From the NCBI RefSeq assembly GCF_013387495.1, contig NZ_JABZEE010000015.1:62001-126000 (forward strand): DNA of 64,000 nucleotides. The letters are read 5' to 3'. The DNA comes from Streptomyces sp. PKU-EA00015. GTDB taxonomy: Bacteria; Actinomycetota; Actinomycetes; Streptomycetales; Streptomycetaceae. Position numbers and translations under genes: made by a program. Within the stretch, counting starts at the first letter, position 1. The number at the start of each line of letters is the position of its first letter. A model generated the notes under the pieces. That model was given only the letters and a program-made list of their open reading frames with translations, made no database searches and was not told where the DNA came from. Below, one piece after another: positions 44,712 through 53,329 of the stretch.

Positions 44712-45584
44712 ATGACATCGTTGCGACAGGCGGACGACGCCCGGACAGTGGCCGAGCGGGTGCGCTTGGTGGTGCGGTCGGCACCGGTCAGCCAGCGCGC
44801 GTTCGCCGACCGCATCGGCATGGACCCCACCGCCCTGTCCAAGGCCCTGCACGGCAACCGCCGTCTCCGGGACCGCGAACTCGCTGCCATCGCCCGGGAG
44901 GGCAAGGTGTCACTGCGGTATCTGCGGACCGGACAGGGACGGCCGCCCGCCCCGCCGGAGAACACAGCGGCACCGGACACGCGCCGCCGTGCGGACGCCG
45001 TGGACGCGGAGGTCCGCAGGGCCCAGATCCTCGAGGCGACCGCACGACTCATCGCCCGTCGCGGATTCCACCGGGTGCGGGTCGCCGACATCGCCCGCGC
45101 GTGCGGGACCAGTACCGGCACGGTGCACTACCACTTCCCGACGAAAGGCGACGCCCTGCGAGCCGCTCTGCTCCACTGCGCCGAACGTCTCCACCGGCGC
45201 CTCGAAGCCGAGTTCCGGGACGCGGACAGCGCGACCGAGAAGCTGCGCCGGCTGATCGAGGTCCAGCTGATCACGGGTGACGAGGACCGCGACGAATGGT
45301 CGGTGTGGGTGCAGTCGTGGAACGAGGCGATCGTCGACCCCGCCCTGCGCCGAGGACAGCGCGACATCTACGCACGCTGGCAGCAGACGGTGCTCGACCT
45401 GGTGATCGCCTGCCAGGACGAGGGCATGGGCACGGACGCCGACGCGGAGGCGCTGACGAGCCGGTTCACCGGCTTGGTCGACGGCTTGGCCATCCAAGTG
45501 CTGGCAGGGACCGGAGAGATGTCCGTGACACGGATGCGCGAGCTGCTGCTGGACGCGTTCGAGCCGCACATCACCCTGCGCTGA
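44712..45584 (+). CDS. XRE-TetR fusion transcriptional regulator
   Basis: 290 residues with two DNA-binding domains. Residues about 8-70 look like an XRE/HTH_3 domain ('SQRAFADRIGMDPTALSKALHGNRRLRDRELAAIA'). After a Pro-rich linker, residues about 97-150 are a TetR helix-turn-helix ('AQILEATARLIARRGFHRVRVADIARACGTSTGTVHYHF'). The C-terminal ligand/dimer domain has 'DEWSVWVQSWNEAI', as in regulators of the BetI/PsrA type. Downstream of the amine oxidase by 40 bp. It is the obvious candidate to bind the two TACTGAC palindromes, though this is inference. Having both DNA-binding domains in one chain is uncommon. Confidence 0.9.
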   Translation: MTSLRQADDARTVAERVRLVVRSAPVSQRAFADRIGMDPTALSKALHGNRRLRDRELAAIAREGKVSLRYLRTGQGRPPAPPENTAAPDTRRRADAVDAEVRRAQILEATARLIARRGFHRVRVADIARACGTSTGTVHYHFPTKGDALRAALLHCAERLHRRLEAEFRDADSATEKLRRLIEVQLITGDEDRDEWSVWVQSWNEAIVDPALRRGQRDIYARWQQTVLDLVIACQDEGMGTDADAEALTSRFTGLVDGLAIQVLAGTGEMSVTRMRELLLDAFEPHITLR

Positions 45585-45773
45585 CCGCGCCGCCGCTCAC
45601 CCCTCCGTGTACGCCGCGCCCGCCGTACGCGCACCGGCACGGGACGAAGATCTTCGGCCAGCTGTTCCATCCCCGCCGGGAGGTTCTGGAATCCGAGGAC
45701 GGCAGCGCACCGGCGGCGTGGGCGCCCTCGGCCACACCGAGCGAGCTCTTCAACGTCATGCCGCGCGCCATGA

Positions 45774-45911
45774 CCGAGTCGAGCTCGACCCCGTCGCCCT
45801 CGGGTCCCGGCCGGTCGCGTCTTCGCAGTCGGTGATCGCGTCACCCCGCGCACGGTCGAGGAAGCGGTCCTCGAGGGCCTGACGGTGGCGTCCGATCTCT
45901 GGAAGAGGGGT
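45774..45911 (+). pseudogene. C-terminal remnant of FAD/NAD(P) oxidoreductase
   Basis: Two phases give 'RVELDPVALGSRPVA' then, from 45813, 'GRVFAVGDRVTPRTVEEAVLEG' and 'TVASDLWKR'. The second resembles the FAD-site end of old-yellow-enzyme/TMADH-type oxidoreductases ('xxVGD...PRxxxEAxxEG'). No upstream domains are recognisable in the 190 bp after the regulator gene. The remaining DNA between 45585 and 46144 shows no other gene. Confidence 0.45.
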
Positions 45912-46144
45912 GGGGACCCGTCACCGGCTCCGGAGCACGGATCGCCGTCGGCTTCCCGGCCCGCGGGCCTCGCCGGGAGGGTCCGGCGGCGATCGTGTCA
46001 CCCCGGCATCCAGCCGCACGGGGCGCCCCACTGCTTCTGGGGAGCGTCCGGCCGGGCAGGGCGTAGACAAGCCCGGTGGTTCGGGAGTTTCCTGGTAGGA
46101 CACACGATTCTTGCGAATGGGCGCCGGCCGGTGAGGAGGCGCTG

Positions 46145-46543
46145 GTGTACGACGTCACGATGCAGGTCGAACTCACGGCCACGGGACCTGACAGCTGCCG
46201 GATGACCATGGCCGGGGAACTCGACGTGGTCACCGCCCCGGGCGTCAGGCAAGCCCTCCGCGCCGCCGTCGCCGAGTACCAGCACATCGTCGTGGACCTG
46301 GGGAAGGTGCACTTCTGCGACTGCACGGGAGTGAGCGCGCTCCTGGCGGGCGCCCGTGCCGCCCGCGCCCACGACGTGGATCTGTGCCTGCGGGCCGTGC
46401 CGTGCTCCCTGGCCCGCGTCTTGCGGCTGTCCGGCAGCGGCGGGGCGTTCACCATCGAACCCGAGCAGACGGTCCGAAGGCCCGCTTCCGACCCGGGTGG
46501 CGAGCGCCGGGGGCCGGGCGACGGCACTGATCAAGGGCCGTGA
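46145..46543 (+). CDS. STAS-domain anti-sigma factor antagonist
   Basis: 132 residues; GTG 46145 follows GTGAGGAGG (ATG 46160 is an alternative). The STAS fold is seen in 'GELDVVTAPGVRQALRAAVAEYQHIVVDLGKVHFCDCTGVSALLAGARAARA'-type order, compared piecewise. The residue normally phosphorylated by an anti-sigma kinase is Thr in DCTGVSAL rather than the usual Ser. It would bind and sequester an anti-sigma factor when dephosphorylated. No partner kinase is adjacent; a SpoIIE phosphatase/kinase gene lies at the far right edge. Confidence 0.85.
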   Translation: MYDVTMQVELTATGPDSCRMTMAGELDVVTAPGVRQALRAAVAEYQHIVVDLGKVHFCDCTGVSALLAGARAARAHDVDLCLRAVPCSLARVLRLSGSGGAFTIEPEQTVRRPASDPGGERRGPGDGTDQGP

Positions 46544-46717
46544 CGGCGGCGACCGGTGCTCCGGCCGCACGGGGCGCGCAGATGGTGAAGGGCGACTGAC
46601 GCTCCAACGCTCGGCCCGTTCCGGTGGGGGAGTGGGTTTCCCCGCCGGACGGCAGCGGACGATCTTGTCGCTGTGGTTTGAGCACGCTGGGACCCGAGGC
46701 GGATCAACGTGTGCGGC

Positions 46718-46866
46718 TCACGACCGGTCCGTGGGGGCGAGACGTTCGGTCGTGCCGCCGAAGGGCAGGAAGGTGGTTCTGGTGGCAAGGAGCCAACTGC
46801 CGTCCGTCAGGCGGAAGGTGTCTTCGTAGTGCCCCACGTTCGCGGGGAGCCGGATGGGTCGCCGAC
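46718..46866 (-). pseudogene. NTF2/SnoaL-like C-terminal remnant
   Basis: The last part of the minus frame reads 'RLPANVGHYEDTFRLTDGSW' followed by 'LLATRTTFLPFGG', characteristic of the end of SnoaL/NTF2-like proteins. The upstream part of this frame is unrelated and merges into a recombinase remnant, so only the tail of the gene survives. Confidence 0.5.
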
Positions 46867-46977
46867 TGCGGCCCTGTCTTGTCGCGGGGGATGCGCCGGG
46901 CGGCGAGCGCGTCGAGCTGGGTCTGGAGTTCCTGGGGTGAGGATCGAGCAGCGGGCGTATCCCATGCGGATGTCCGC
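46867..46977 (-). mobile_element. Serine recombinase (resolvase) N-terminal remnant
   Basis: On the minus strand from 46965: 'MGYARCSILT' then, one base out of phase, 'QELQTQLDALAARRIPRDKT'. This is the N-terminus of resolvase/invertase family recombinases (YxRxS...Q...QLxAL). The run CCCC where CCC is expected explains the shift. The rest of the protein, including the DNA-binding region, is gone. Confidence 0.55.
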
Positions 46978-47093
46978 GCTGGGGGTGTCCGGGCCGACGG
47001 GCGCGGGCGCCGGGGCGCCGGGCCGCCACGGCTGGCCGGGGCGGCGGTCGGCGGGGGTGGGCGCGCGCCTGGTGCAGGCGGCGCGGCGCTCTC

Positions 47094-48185
47094 TCAGTCG
47101 GCGTGAAGGATCCGAAAGCGATCGGGTTCTGCCGGATCTCGATCAACGACTTGGATTGGCGTCCGAGCCCATTGCCAGACGCTGATGCCTGGCATGCGGG
47201 AGAACTGGATCTGCCCGCGGGTGCCTTCGACGGCAACGCGCGGCCAGTATTCGGCAGTGCGCGCCCGGTCCGCGCCCTGAGTACGCAGCACATCGGCGAG
47301 GACGGCGACCGTGTCGTAGCCCTCGAAGGCGACGAAGCAGGGCGCCTCGCCCAGCCGCTCGCGGAGAACCGTCTCGACTCGTGCACCGAGTGGGCTGAGG
47401 CGCTCGGGCAGGTAGCGCAGGAACGGGATCGCGGCGCTGTCGTCGCCCAGCAACGTCGCCCATTCGGCGAACTCCGGCTGCCCGGCCGGAGCACCCATCA
47501 TGATCCCGGCGAGGCGCTGGTCGCGGCGGACGGACTTGACGATCGACACTGCCGGCTCCGGGTGGCCGACCAGAAGCAGGAGGGCTGTCGCGCGATTGTC
47601 GACGAGTTCGTCGCACACCGCCGTGGGGGCGAGCGCGCGCATGTCGAGTTCGACGACGGTGCCGCCGCGTGGAGCGAGGTGGTCCCGCAGAATGCGGATC
47701 CCGGACGCCCAGTAGACACTCGGCTCGGCTGCTACGGCGATTCGACTGTGGCCCGCGCTGAGGAGGAAGTCCGCGTAGATCTGCCAGCCCCGGGACTGCG
47801 CCGGGGCGAGGCGCGCGACCCATTCCGTCGGCTGTTCGGTGAGCGCGTCGACAACCGCTGACGAACAGAGGAACGGCAGGCCGAGGGCGTCGGCCCTGGC
47901 GGCAGCGGCGCGAGCGACGACGCTGTGATACTCCCCCGCCAAGGCGGCCACGCCCAGGTGAGCCAATTCGTCTACGGCCGCCGCGGCCCTCTGTGGATCA
48001 GCCGCGGTGTCGCGGACCACCAGCTCGAGTGGTCTTCCGACGATCCCGCCGGCCTCGTTGACCTCCCGAACGGCCAACTCGAGTCCAGCGAGCAAGTGTT
48101 GGCCTGCCTCGACCCAGCCAGGCCGAGTCAGCGGAACGAGAGCGCCGATCTGGACGGATGATCCGTCAGCGTAGTACGTGTTCAT
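47094..48185 (-). CDS. ABC-type substrate-binding protein without signal peptide
   Basis: 363 residues of the type I periplasmic-binding fold of the UrtA/LivJ/AmiC group: 'VQIGALVPLTRPG', 'GLELAVREVNEAGGIVGRPLELVVRDTAADPQRAAAAVDEL'-type order, 'FVAFEGYDTVAVLADVL' and 'RGQIQFSRM'. It starts directly with the binding fold ('MNTYYADGSSVQIGAL'); there is no signal peptide or lipobox in any nearby start, and no permease or ATPase genes are adjacent. It may be a cytoplasmic sensor like AmiC, or a gene that lost its export signal. ATG 48185 follows GGGACGAG. Confidence 0.82.
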   Translation of the reverse strand: MNTYYADGSSVQIGALVPLTRPGWVEAGQHLLAGLELAVREVNEAGGIVGRPLELVVRDTAADPQRAAAAVDELAHLGVAALAGEYHSVVARAAAARADALGLPFLCSSAVVDALTEQPTEWVARLAPAQSRGWQIYADFLLSAGHSRIAVAAEPSVYWASGIRILRDHLAPRGGTVVELDMRALAPTAVCDELVDNRATALLLLVGHPEPAVSIVKSVRRDQRLAGIMMGAPAGQPEFAEWATLLGDDSAAIPFLRYLPERLSPLGARVETVLRERLGEAPCFVAFEGYDTVAVLADVLRTQGADRARTAEYWPRVAVEGTRGQIQFSRMPGISVWQWARTPIQVVDRDPAEPDRFRILHAD

Positions 48186-48312
48186 CTCATCTCGTCCCGC
48201 CGTGGGGGGCGCACCTGGGTGACCATGCCGGACATTGCATCCACCACCATCGCCAAGAGGCAACCGATTATTCGTTCGCTGAGCTGCCACGCTTCAAGAA
48301 ACCTTGGCGAGC

Positions 48313-48545
48313 TCAAGCGGTCAGCGCATCACCACTGTTCAGGAGGCCGGCGTAGACCTCTGCCGGAGTGCGGTGGCCATGAGCCCCGCGGGGGACGGTG
48401 GTTGACGTTGTGGCAGATGGCATCGAGGTCGGCCTGGCTGAACGTCCGCAGATCCGCGCCCTGGGGCAGGTACTGCCGTAGTCGGCGGTTGGTGTTCTCA
48501 TGGGTGCCCAGCGGCAGGGCACGTTGCGGTCCTCGACTTCGGCAG
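48313..48545 (-). mobile_element. IS30-family transposase C-terminal remnant
   Basis: Two phases give 'THENTNRRLRQYLPQGADLRTFSQADLDAI' and then 'HGHRTPAEVYAGLLNSGDALTA', the characteristic end of IS30 transposases (E of the DDE triad precedes the NxR..RQYLPKG motif). One frameshift lies near 48390. The N-terminal DNA-binding half is missing and no inverted repeats were found. Confidence 0.7.
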
Positions 48546-48597
48546 GGCGGGTGCTGATGGACACATGTGGCGAGCAGTGACAGGCCGTGGAGCCGGG

Positions 48598-48780
48598 TCA
48601 GGGGGCACCGGTTCGCGCCGCGGTGACGGCCACCGTTGCGTAACGCATCGTGAAGCTGCCGCCTATCGCGTCGATGGCGGCGCTGACGCCCTCCAGCACC
48701 TTCGCCGGCTTGTCCGGCGGGAGCCGGGTGAAGGCGCCCAGGGTGGGCATCTGGTCCAGCCACGCGTCCCGTCTGCCTGA
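48598..48780 (-). pseudogene. Methyltransferase C-terminal remnant
   Basis: The minus frame contains 'DAWLDQMPTLGAFTRLPPDK' and 'VSAAIDAIGGSFTMRYATVAVTAART', which resembles the C-termini of actinomycete class I SAM-dependent methyltransferases. No SAM-binding motif lies upstream. Probably a truncated copy beside the IS30 remnant. Confidence 0.4.
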
Positions 48781-48854
48781 CGACCCGGGCCGTGGACGAT
48801 GCGTTGGACCCGCTGGAGGTGCTGATCGCGACGGGCCCGCATCATGAACGCGCC

Positions 48855-49343
48855 TCAGCGGCCACGTGGCCGGACGGATAGCACGGTCGGTGGGATCCCC
48901 AGCGCGTCCAGTCGGGACAGGAGTTCTGCCGCCTGATCCTGTGTGACGGCAATCCACAGGGAGGTCCCCGAGTCACTGGCGCTGAAGATCAGCCGGTCTC
49001 CTCGCCGGCCTTCGGCGTTGATCGTGTGGGGAGCCAAGTCCAGCAGCAGCTCGAACTGCGCGTCGTCACGGACGTCGATGTCGATCCCCATCCCGGGATC
49101 GGCGCGCCGGGAGCGAGTGCCCTGCGCCACCGCCTCCCTGGCCAAGGACAGCGCCCGTTCGTACGAGTGCAGCACTGCAGGCGGCCAGGCATCGTCGCTG
49201 TAGGCGTCGAGGTGGGCTGTGTCGATGCCAGGGCGCAGGACGCGAAGCGCCTCGCGATGAACAAGCACGACGTCCGCAGGGCTCAGTCCGTCCACGAGTA
49301 CGAGTTCGCGGTACGGGCCGCCATCCTGGTTGATCACACGCAT
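48855..49343 (-). CDS. Hypothetical protein
   Basis: 162 residues, acidic, no membrane segment. ATG 49343 follows a strong GGGGAGG, supporting translation. Residues 60-95 are helical; the C-terminal half has a beta pattern ('DRLIFSASDSGTSLWIAV') and ends in a basic RPRGR. No family is recognised. It lies 78 bp downstream of... the Ku gene's 3' end region on the same strand, but no functional link is clear. Confidence 0.65.
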   Translation of the reverse strand: MRVINQDGGPYRELVLVDGLSPADVVLVHREALRVLRPGIDTAHLDAYSDDAWPPAVLHSYERALSLAREAVAQGTRSRRADPGMGIDIDVRDDAQFELLLDLAPHTINAEGRRGDRLIFSASDSGTSLWIAVTQDQAAELLSRLDALGIPPTVLSVRPRGR

Positions 49344-49421
49344 GACCTCCCCACACGCAGTGGCCCAACATCCCTGGAGGAAGGCCGCCGCCGCGATGAT
49401 CTTTGTCAGAAACGGCCTGGC

Positions 49422-50342
49422 CTAGGACGCTCTGGGCTTGCGCCCGGGCGTCTTCTTCGCGGCCGTCTTCTTGGCCGCGGCCTTCTTCGCCGTCGCCTTC
49501 TTGGCGGGCGCCTTCTTCGCCGCGGCCTTCTTCCTCGGCATCTCGTGCACCGTCGCGTGCTCCTCGCCGCGGGACTCCTTGGCGGCCTTCACGGACGCGT
49601 TGAGCGCGGCCATGAGGTCGACGACCTGCCCGGCCGGCTGCGGCTCCTCCGGCGTCGGCGGTGCCTTGCCTTCCGCTTTCGCGGCGATGACCTCTTCGAG
49701 TGCCTCGCGGTAGTGGTCGGTGAGGTCGGGCATGTGGTCCTCGGTCATGGCGTCCATGAGTTCCACCGCTCCGTCGATCTCCGAGTCGCCCAGTTCCACG
49801 GGCGGCGGCGCGAGGGACTCGGGGGAACGGATCTCATCGGGCCAGTGCATCGAGTGGAGAACGATCGCCTCGCCCTTCACGCGCAGGAGCCCGAGCCGCT
49901 CGCGGCCGCGCAGCGCGAAGTGCGCGACCGCGACCTTGCTTGAGCGTTCCAGCGCCTGGCGGAGCAGCTTGTAGGGCTTGGCGGCGACCTGCCCGGCGGG
50001 CTCGAGGTAGTAGCTGTCGCCGATACGGACAGGATCGATGGACTGCGCGGGGACGAACGCGGCGATCTCGATCGACTTCGCGGTGGGCAGCGGCATGTCC
50101 GCCAGGTCCTCGTCGGTGACGGCGACGACAGTGTCCTTGTCGACCTCGTAGCCCTTGATGATCTCGGCGTCGCTGACCTGCTTGTCCTCGAGCTCGCAGA
50201 TCTTGCGGTACCGGATCCGGCCGCCGTCCTCGAGATGGATCTGCCGGAGGGAGATGTTGTGGCTCTCGGTGGCGGGCACCACCTTGATCGGGATGGTCAC
50301 GAGCCCGAAGCTCACGGCACCGGACCAGATGGGGCGGGGCAT
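49422..50342 (-). CDS. ku: Non-homologous end-joining protein Ku
   Basis: 306 residues. The Ku core (1-250) opens 'MPRPIWSGAVSFGLVTIPIKV' in family style ('MARPIWSG' type), with 'LRQIHLEDGGRIRYRKICE' and 'GYEVDKDTVVAVTDEDL'. Bacterial Ku homodimers ring DNA ends and recruit ligase LigD for end joining. The tail has tandem AAKKA/PAKKA-type lysine repeats (about 262-300), a DNA-binding extension common in Streptomyces Ku. ATG 50342 follows ACGGAGG. No ligD is in the window, so the partner must be elsewhere. Confidence 0.97.
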   Translation of the reverse strand: MPRPIWSGAVSFGLVTIPIKVVPATESHNISLRQIHLEDGGRIRYRKICELEDKQVSDAEIIKGYEVDKDTVVAVTDEDLADMPLPTAKSIEIAAFVPAQSIDPVRIGDSYYLEPAGQVAAKPYKLLRQALERSSKVAVAHFALRGRERLGLLRVKGEAIVLHSMHWPDEIRSPESLAPPPVELGDSEIDGAVELMDAMTEDHMPDLTDHYREALEEVIAAKAEGKAPPTPEEPQPAGQVVDLMAALNASVKAAKESRGEEHATVHEMPRKKAAAKKAPAKKATAKKAAAKKTAAKKTPGRKPRAS

Positions 50343-50606
50343 GGCGAGAACCTCCGTGACATCCCCGAGCACGTGTAGGTTCTCAATTCTCGCGTCATTT
50401 TCTTCATCACGCTGTCCTGACGACGGCCGATCCGACACGAGAGCGAGAATCGCCGGTCATGCCCCTCGGCTGTTCGAGTGATGGCTGCCAGGTTCGCCGC
50501 GCCCGGATGAGCCCCGCGCGCCCGCCCGCGCACTCCACACGTCCAGCACGCGACCCCTCCCTGCTCCCCGTTCTGCACCCAGAGACGGCGCCTTCGTGGT
50601 GGCCGG

Positions 50607-51188
50607 TCACGGGCGTGGGGGAGCCGGCTCGGTGGCCAATGCGGCGGCGATGAGCCGGCCCAGCTGTGCGGCCAGGCCGTCCGGGGTGCGGTGCTGGAGG
50701 TACAGCGTGGTGAAGACCGGGCCGGTCACCAGGGCGTGGACGAGGGAGACGTCGGGAAGCGTGGGGAGCTCGCCGCGGGTGACTGCCCGTTCCAGAAGTT
50801 CGCGGATGCCGGCCTGCTCGCGGACGACGAACGTCTGGTGGAAGTGGACTGCGAGGTCGGGCGAGGTGCCGATGTCGGCGAGCAGCCCCAGGACCGCACT
50901 GGTGGCCGCCGGTGCGGTCAGGTGGTCGACGATCTCCTGGACGAGGACGGTCAGGTCGCCCTCCAGGGTCCCGGTGTCCGGCGACGGGGGCAGGTCCGGG
51001 ACGTGAATCGCGGCCGCGAACACCATGTCCTGCTTGGTCGCGTAGCGCCGGTAGATGGCCGCTTTCCCGATGCCCGCGTGCTCGGCCACGGCGTCCATCG
51101 TCAAGCCGGCGTATCCGCTGTGTGCGAGCAGTTCGCGGGTCGCGGTGAGGATCGCCTCGTCCACCCGGCTGTCTCTTGGTCGTCCCAT
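50607..51188 (-). CDS. TetR family transcriptional regulator
   Basis: 193 residues. The N-terminal helix-turn-helix is 'AILTATRELLAHSGYAGLTMDAVAEHAGIGKAAIYRRYATKQDMV', described here in pieces: TMDAVAEHAGIGKAAIYRR is the recognition part. The C-terminal ligand domain is of the TetR_C type with 'GLLADIGTSPDL'. It is divergent from the DUF6463 gene with 55 bp between starts, which contain a small palindrome at 51211. Autoregulation and control of that gene are likely. Confidence 0.92.
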   Translation of the reverse strand: MGRPRDSRVDEAILTATRELLAHSGYAGLTMDAVAEHAGIGKAAIYRRYATKQDMVFAAAIHVPDLPPSPDTGTLEGDLTVLVQEIVDHLTAPAATSAVLGLLADIGTSPDLAVHFHQTFVVREQAGIRELLERAVTRGELPTLPDVSLVHALVTGPVFTTLYLQHRTPDGLAAQLGRLIAAALATEPAPPRP

Positions 51189-51210
51189 GCCGGGATGATA
51201 CGGTACCCAC

Positions 51211-51222
51211 AGTTCCGAAACT
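51211..51222. promoter_or_regulatory. Putative TetR operator
   Basis: AGTT-CCGA-AACT, with near-symmetry continuing outward, lies midway between the divergent tetR and DUF6463 genes. It was judged by eye only. Confidence 0.4.
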
Positions 51223-51243
51223 ATGAGTCTCGTAAGGGGAGCC

Positions 51244-51621
51244 ATGAGTCTCTGGGCGGGTCGCATCCTGGTCGTGATGGGCGTCGGACACCTGATCGCG
51301 CTAGGTGCGCAGAACGGCGAGTACGTCGACGAATGGTTCAGTGGTGCTCTCTGGGGGCTGCCTCGCGACGAGTTCGTGCATCCGAGCGGGGCCAACGGGG
51401 CGTTCTGGATCGTGGTCGCGAGCTTCGCCGTTCCCCTGCTGCTGCTCGGTCTCCTCATCTGCCAACTCGCCCGCCGGGGCGTCGCGGTGCCGCAGTCCAT
51501 CGGCTGGGGTCTTGCCACGTGGTGCCTGGTGGGGGCGGCGATTCTGGAACCGACTCCGCTGCTGCTCGGCCTTGTCCCCGCGGTGCTGCTGATCCGTGCG
51601 GCCCGGCGCACGGCTGGGTGA
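51244..51621 (+). CDS. DUF6463-type small membrane protein
   Basis: 125 residues with about four hydrophobic helices. ATG 51244 follows AAGGGGAG; an in-frame ATG at 51223 is less well placed. 'GRILVVMGVGHLIAL' and 'GAFWIVVASFAVPLLLLGLL' match small membrane proteins commonly paired with TetR regulators in actinomycetes. The function is unknown; an efflux accessory or membrane stress role is only a guess. Confidence 0.82.
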   Translation: MSLWAGRILVVMGVGHLIALGAQNGEYVDEWFSGALWGLPRDEFVHPSGANGAFWIVVASFAVPLLLLGLLICQLARRGVAVPQSIGWGLATWCLVGAAILEPTPLLLGLVPAVLLIRAARRTAG

Positions 51622-52368
51622 GAGCCGATAACCGGATCTGTTGAACGAGTGCGGGACGTGTTCGGGTGACGTGGCCGACGAGACGAGCGGCTGAACTGCT
51701 GTCGCGACAGAACCGACGCCCGGTCGCTGCCAAGGCGCCACGCTCGTACCTCGTGAAGGGCCTCGCCCATCTCCCGTCCGCGGGGGCCTTCGGCGACGGC
51801 CTCGGTGTCGTGCAGCGACAGAATCGCTCCCGGTCCGGCCGCGGCCGGCGAACCCGGATGTCGACGCGCCGCTCACGCTGCGGCAGCAGCGGCAAGCGAC
51901 CCCACGGCTCATCCGGCATGACCCACAGCGACGTACTCGCCGCCGCGCCTGACGCCTTCGTGCTGCGCGAGCCGCAACTCTGTGCTGCCGTCGGTGCGGC
52001 GTTGCCGATCCTGAAGCTCACGAGCCGCGGGTAGCCCCCGGCTACGTGATGCGCTTCGCGTGTTGCAACCCTCCGCAACCTACGCGCGTCACACATCCGA
52101 TCCGTACTCTGTCGTCACGAAACGAACACATCATCAGCACTTCGTGCGCACAAGACAGTGCACGGCCGACGCTCGGCCCGCGCTCGGAGACGGCATCTGG
52201 GCGGCCATCCCCTCAGTACCGACGGCGGTAACCGCCTCCAGCAGGCCGAGTTCGGCAGCCGGAGCCGTATCCAGGCGCGCCCAACAGGAAGCGGCAACCG
52301 GCGAGTTCGCCGGACCGCTCGGCCGATCCCTTCCCCTTTTCGTCCCCACCATCAGGAGACCCGCTCAC
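51622..52368. other. 747-bp region without a clear gene
   Basis: No frame shows convincing protein composition. On the minus strand around 51930-51840, 'DEPWGRLPLLPQRERRVDIR' weakly recalls the start of IS5-type transposases, too little to call. An AGGAG ribosome binding site for the DUF4352 gene lies at the right end. Confidence 0.35.
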
Positions 52369-53052
52369 ATGACGCACCCCAACCCGCCCCGGTCGCCGTA
52401 CGGTCAGCAGCCACGGCACGGGCACGGCGCGCAGCCCGGCTACGGATACCCGGCACCCCAGCAGCCCCACCCCGGCCCTTACGCCGGCGGCCCCGCGCCG
52501 TACCAGACCCCGCCGCCCCCGAAGAAGCGCATGTCCACTTGGGCCGTCGCCGGCATCGCCTTCGGCGGTGTCTTCGCCTTCCTCATCCTCGTCGGCGCCA
52601 TAGCCGGGAGCGGTGACGACACCACCCAGGCCGACGGCAAGGCCGCACCGAAGAGCAGCGCCCCGGCCGAGCCGGCGCAGGAGAAGAAGGACGACACCCC
52701 TGCCGAGTCCGAACCGGCCCCCCAGTCGCCCGTGAAGATCGCGGCGAAGAAGACGGCGTTCGCCCCGAGCATCCTCCACGACGGAGGCGCGTACACCAGC
52801 GTCCAGGTGACGATCACGAACAACAGTGACAAGAAGATCAGCGTCAACCCGCTGTACTTCTCCCTCACCGACACCGGCGGCAGCAAGCACACGGCCGAAC
52901 TCGGTGTCGACGAGAACCAGATGGACACCACCGACCTCGCGCCCGGCGAGAACATGACCGGCGTCATCACCGGCAAGGGCGGCTTCACGCCCAAGTACGT
53001 CACGTACACGGACGGTCTCCTTGGCGACACGGTCCGAGGCGACGTGTCCTGA
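52369..53052 (+). CDS. DUF4352 domain-containing membrane-anchored protein
   Basis: 227 residues. A Pro/Gly/Tyr/His-rich cytoplasmic N-terminus (1-53), one transmembrane helix (about 57-80), an acidic/Lys/Pro linker (about 84-120) and a C-terminal immunoglobulin-like DUF4352 domain ('SVQVTITNNSDKKISVNPLYFSL', 'MDTTDLAPGENMTGVITGK'). The domain would lie outside the membrane; the ligand is unknown. ATG 52369 follows CAGGAGA. Confidence 0.9.
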   Translation: MTHPNPPRSPYGQQPRHGHGAQPGYGYPAPQQPHPGPYAGGPAPYQTPPPPKKRMSTWAVAGIAFGGVFAFLILVGAIAGSGDDTTQADGKAAPKSSAPAEPAQEKKDDTPAESEPAPQSPVKIAAKKTAFAPSILHDGGAYTSVQVTITNNSDKKISVNPLYFSLTDTGGSKHTAELGVDENQMDTTDLAPGENMTGVITGKGGFTPKYVTYTDGLLGDTVRGDVS

Positions 53053-53329
53053 CCGCGACACGCGGCCGAACGCCCCCGCAACCCACTGAGGCACGGGGCG
53101 TCGTTGTGCCGGCGTCCTCGCTGTGAGGCGGAGCCGCCGGCTTCCCGTTGGGCAGGGGGTACCTCGCACGCCGGTGCGCAGACAGGCAACGGCCGAGTAT
53201 CGGGAGTTCGTAGGGGGATGCCGCTTCCCCGACGGGCGCGTCGCCCCGTCGCTGCCGGGCCACGGGAGGCTGTGCGGTTGGCGATGCGCTCCCTGCCTGA
53301 GCAGCCAGGCCGAGGAGCACCGCCGTCGT

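Noticed and set aside
51666..52034. 122-codon plus-strand ORF
   Set aside because: Ser/Arg-rich composition, no ribosome binding site and no domain pattern.
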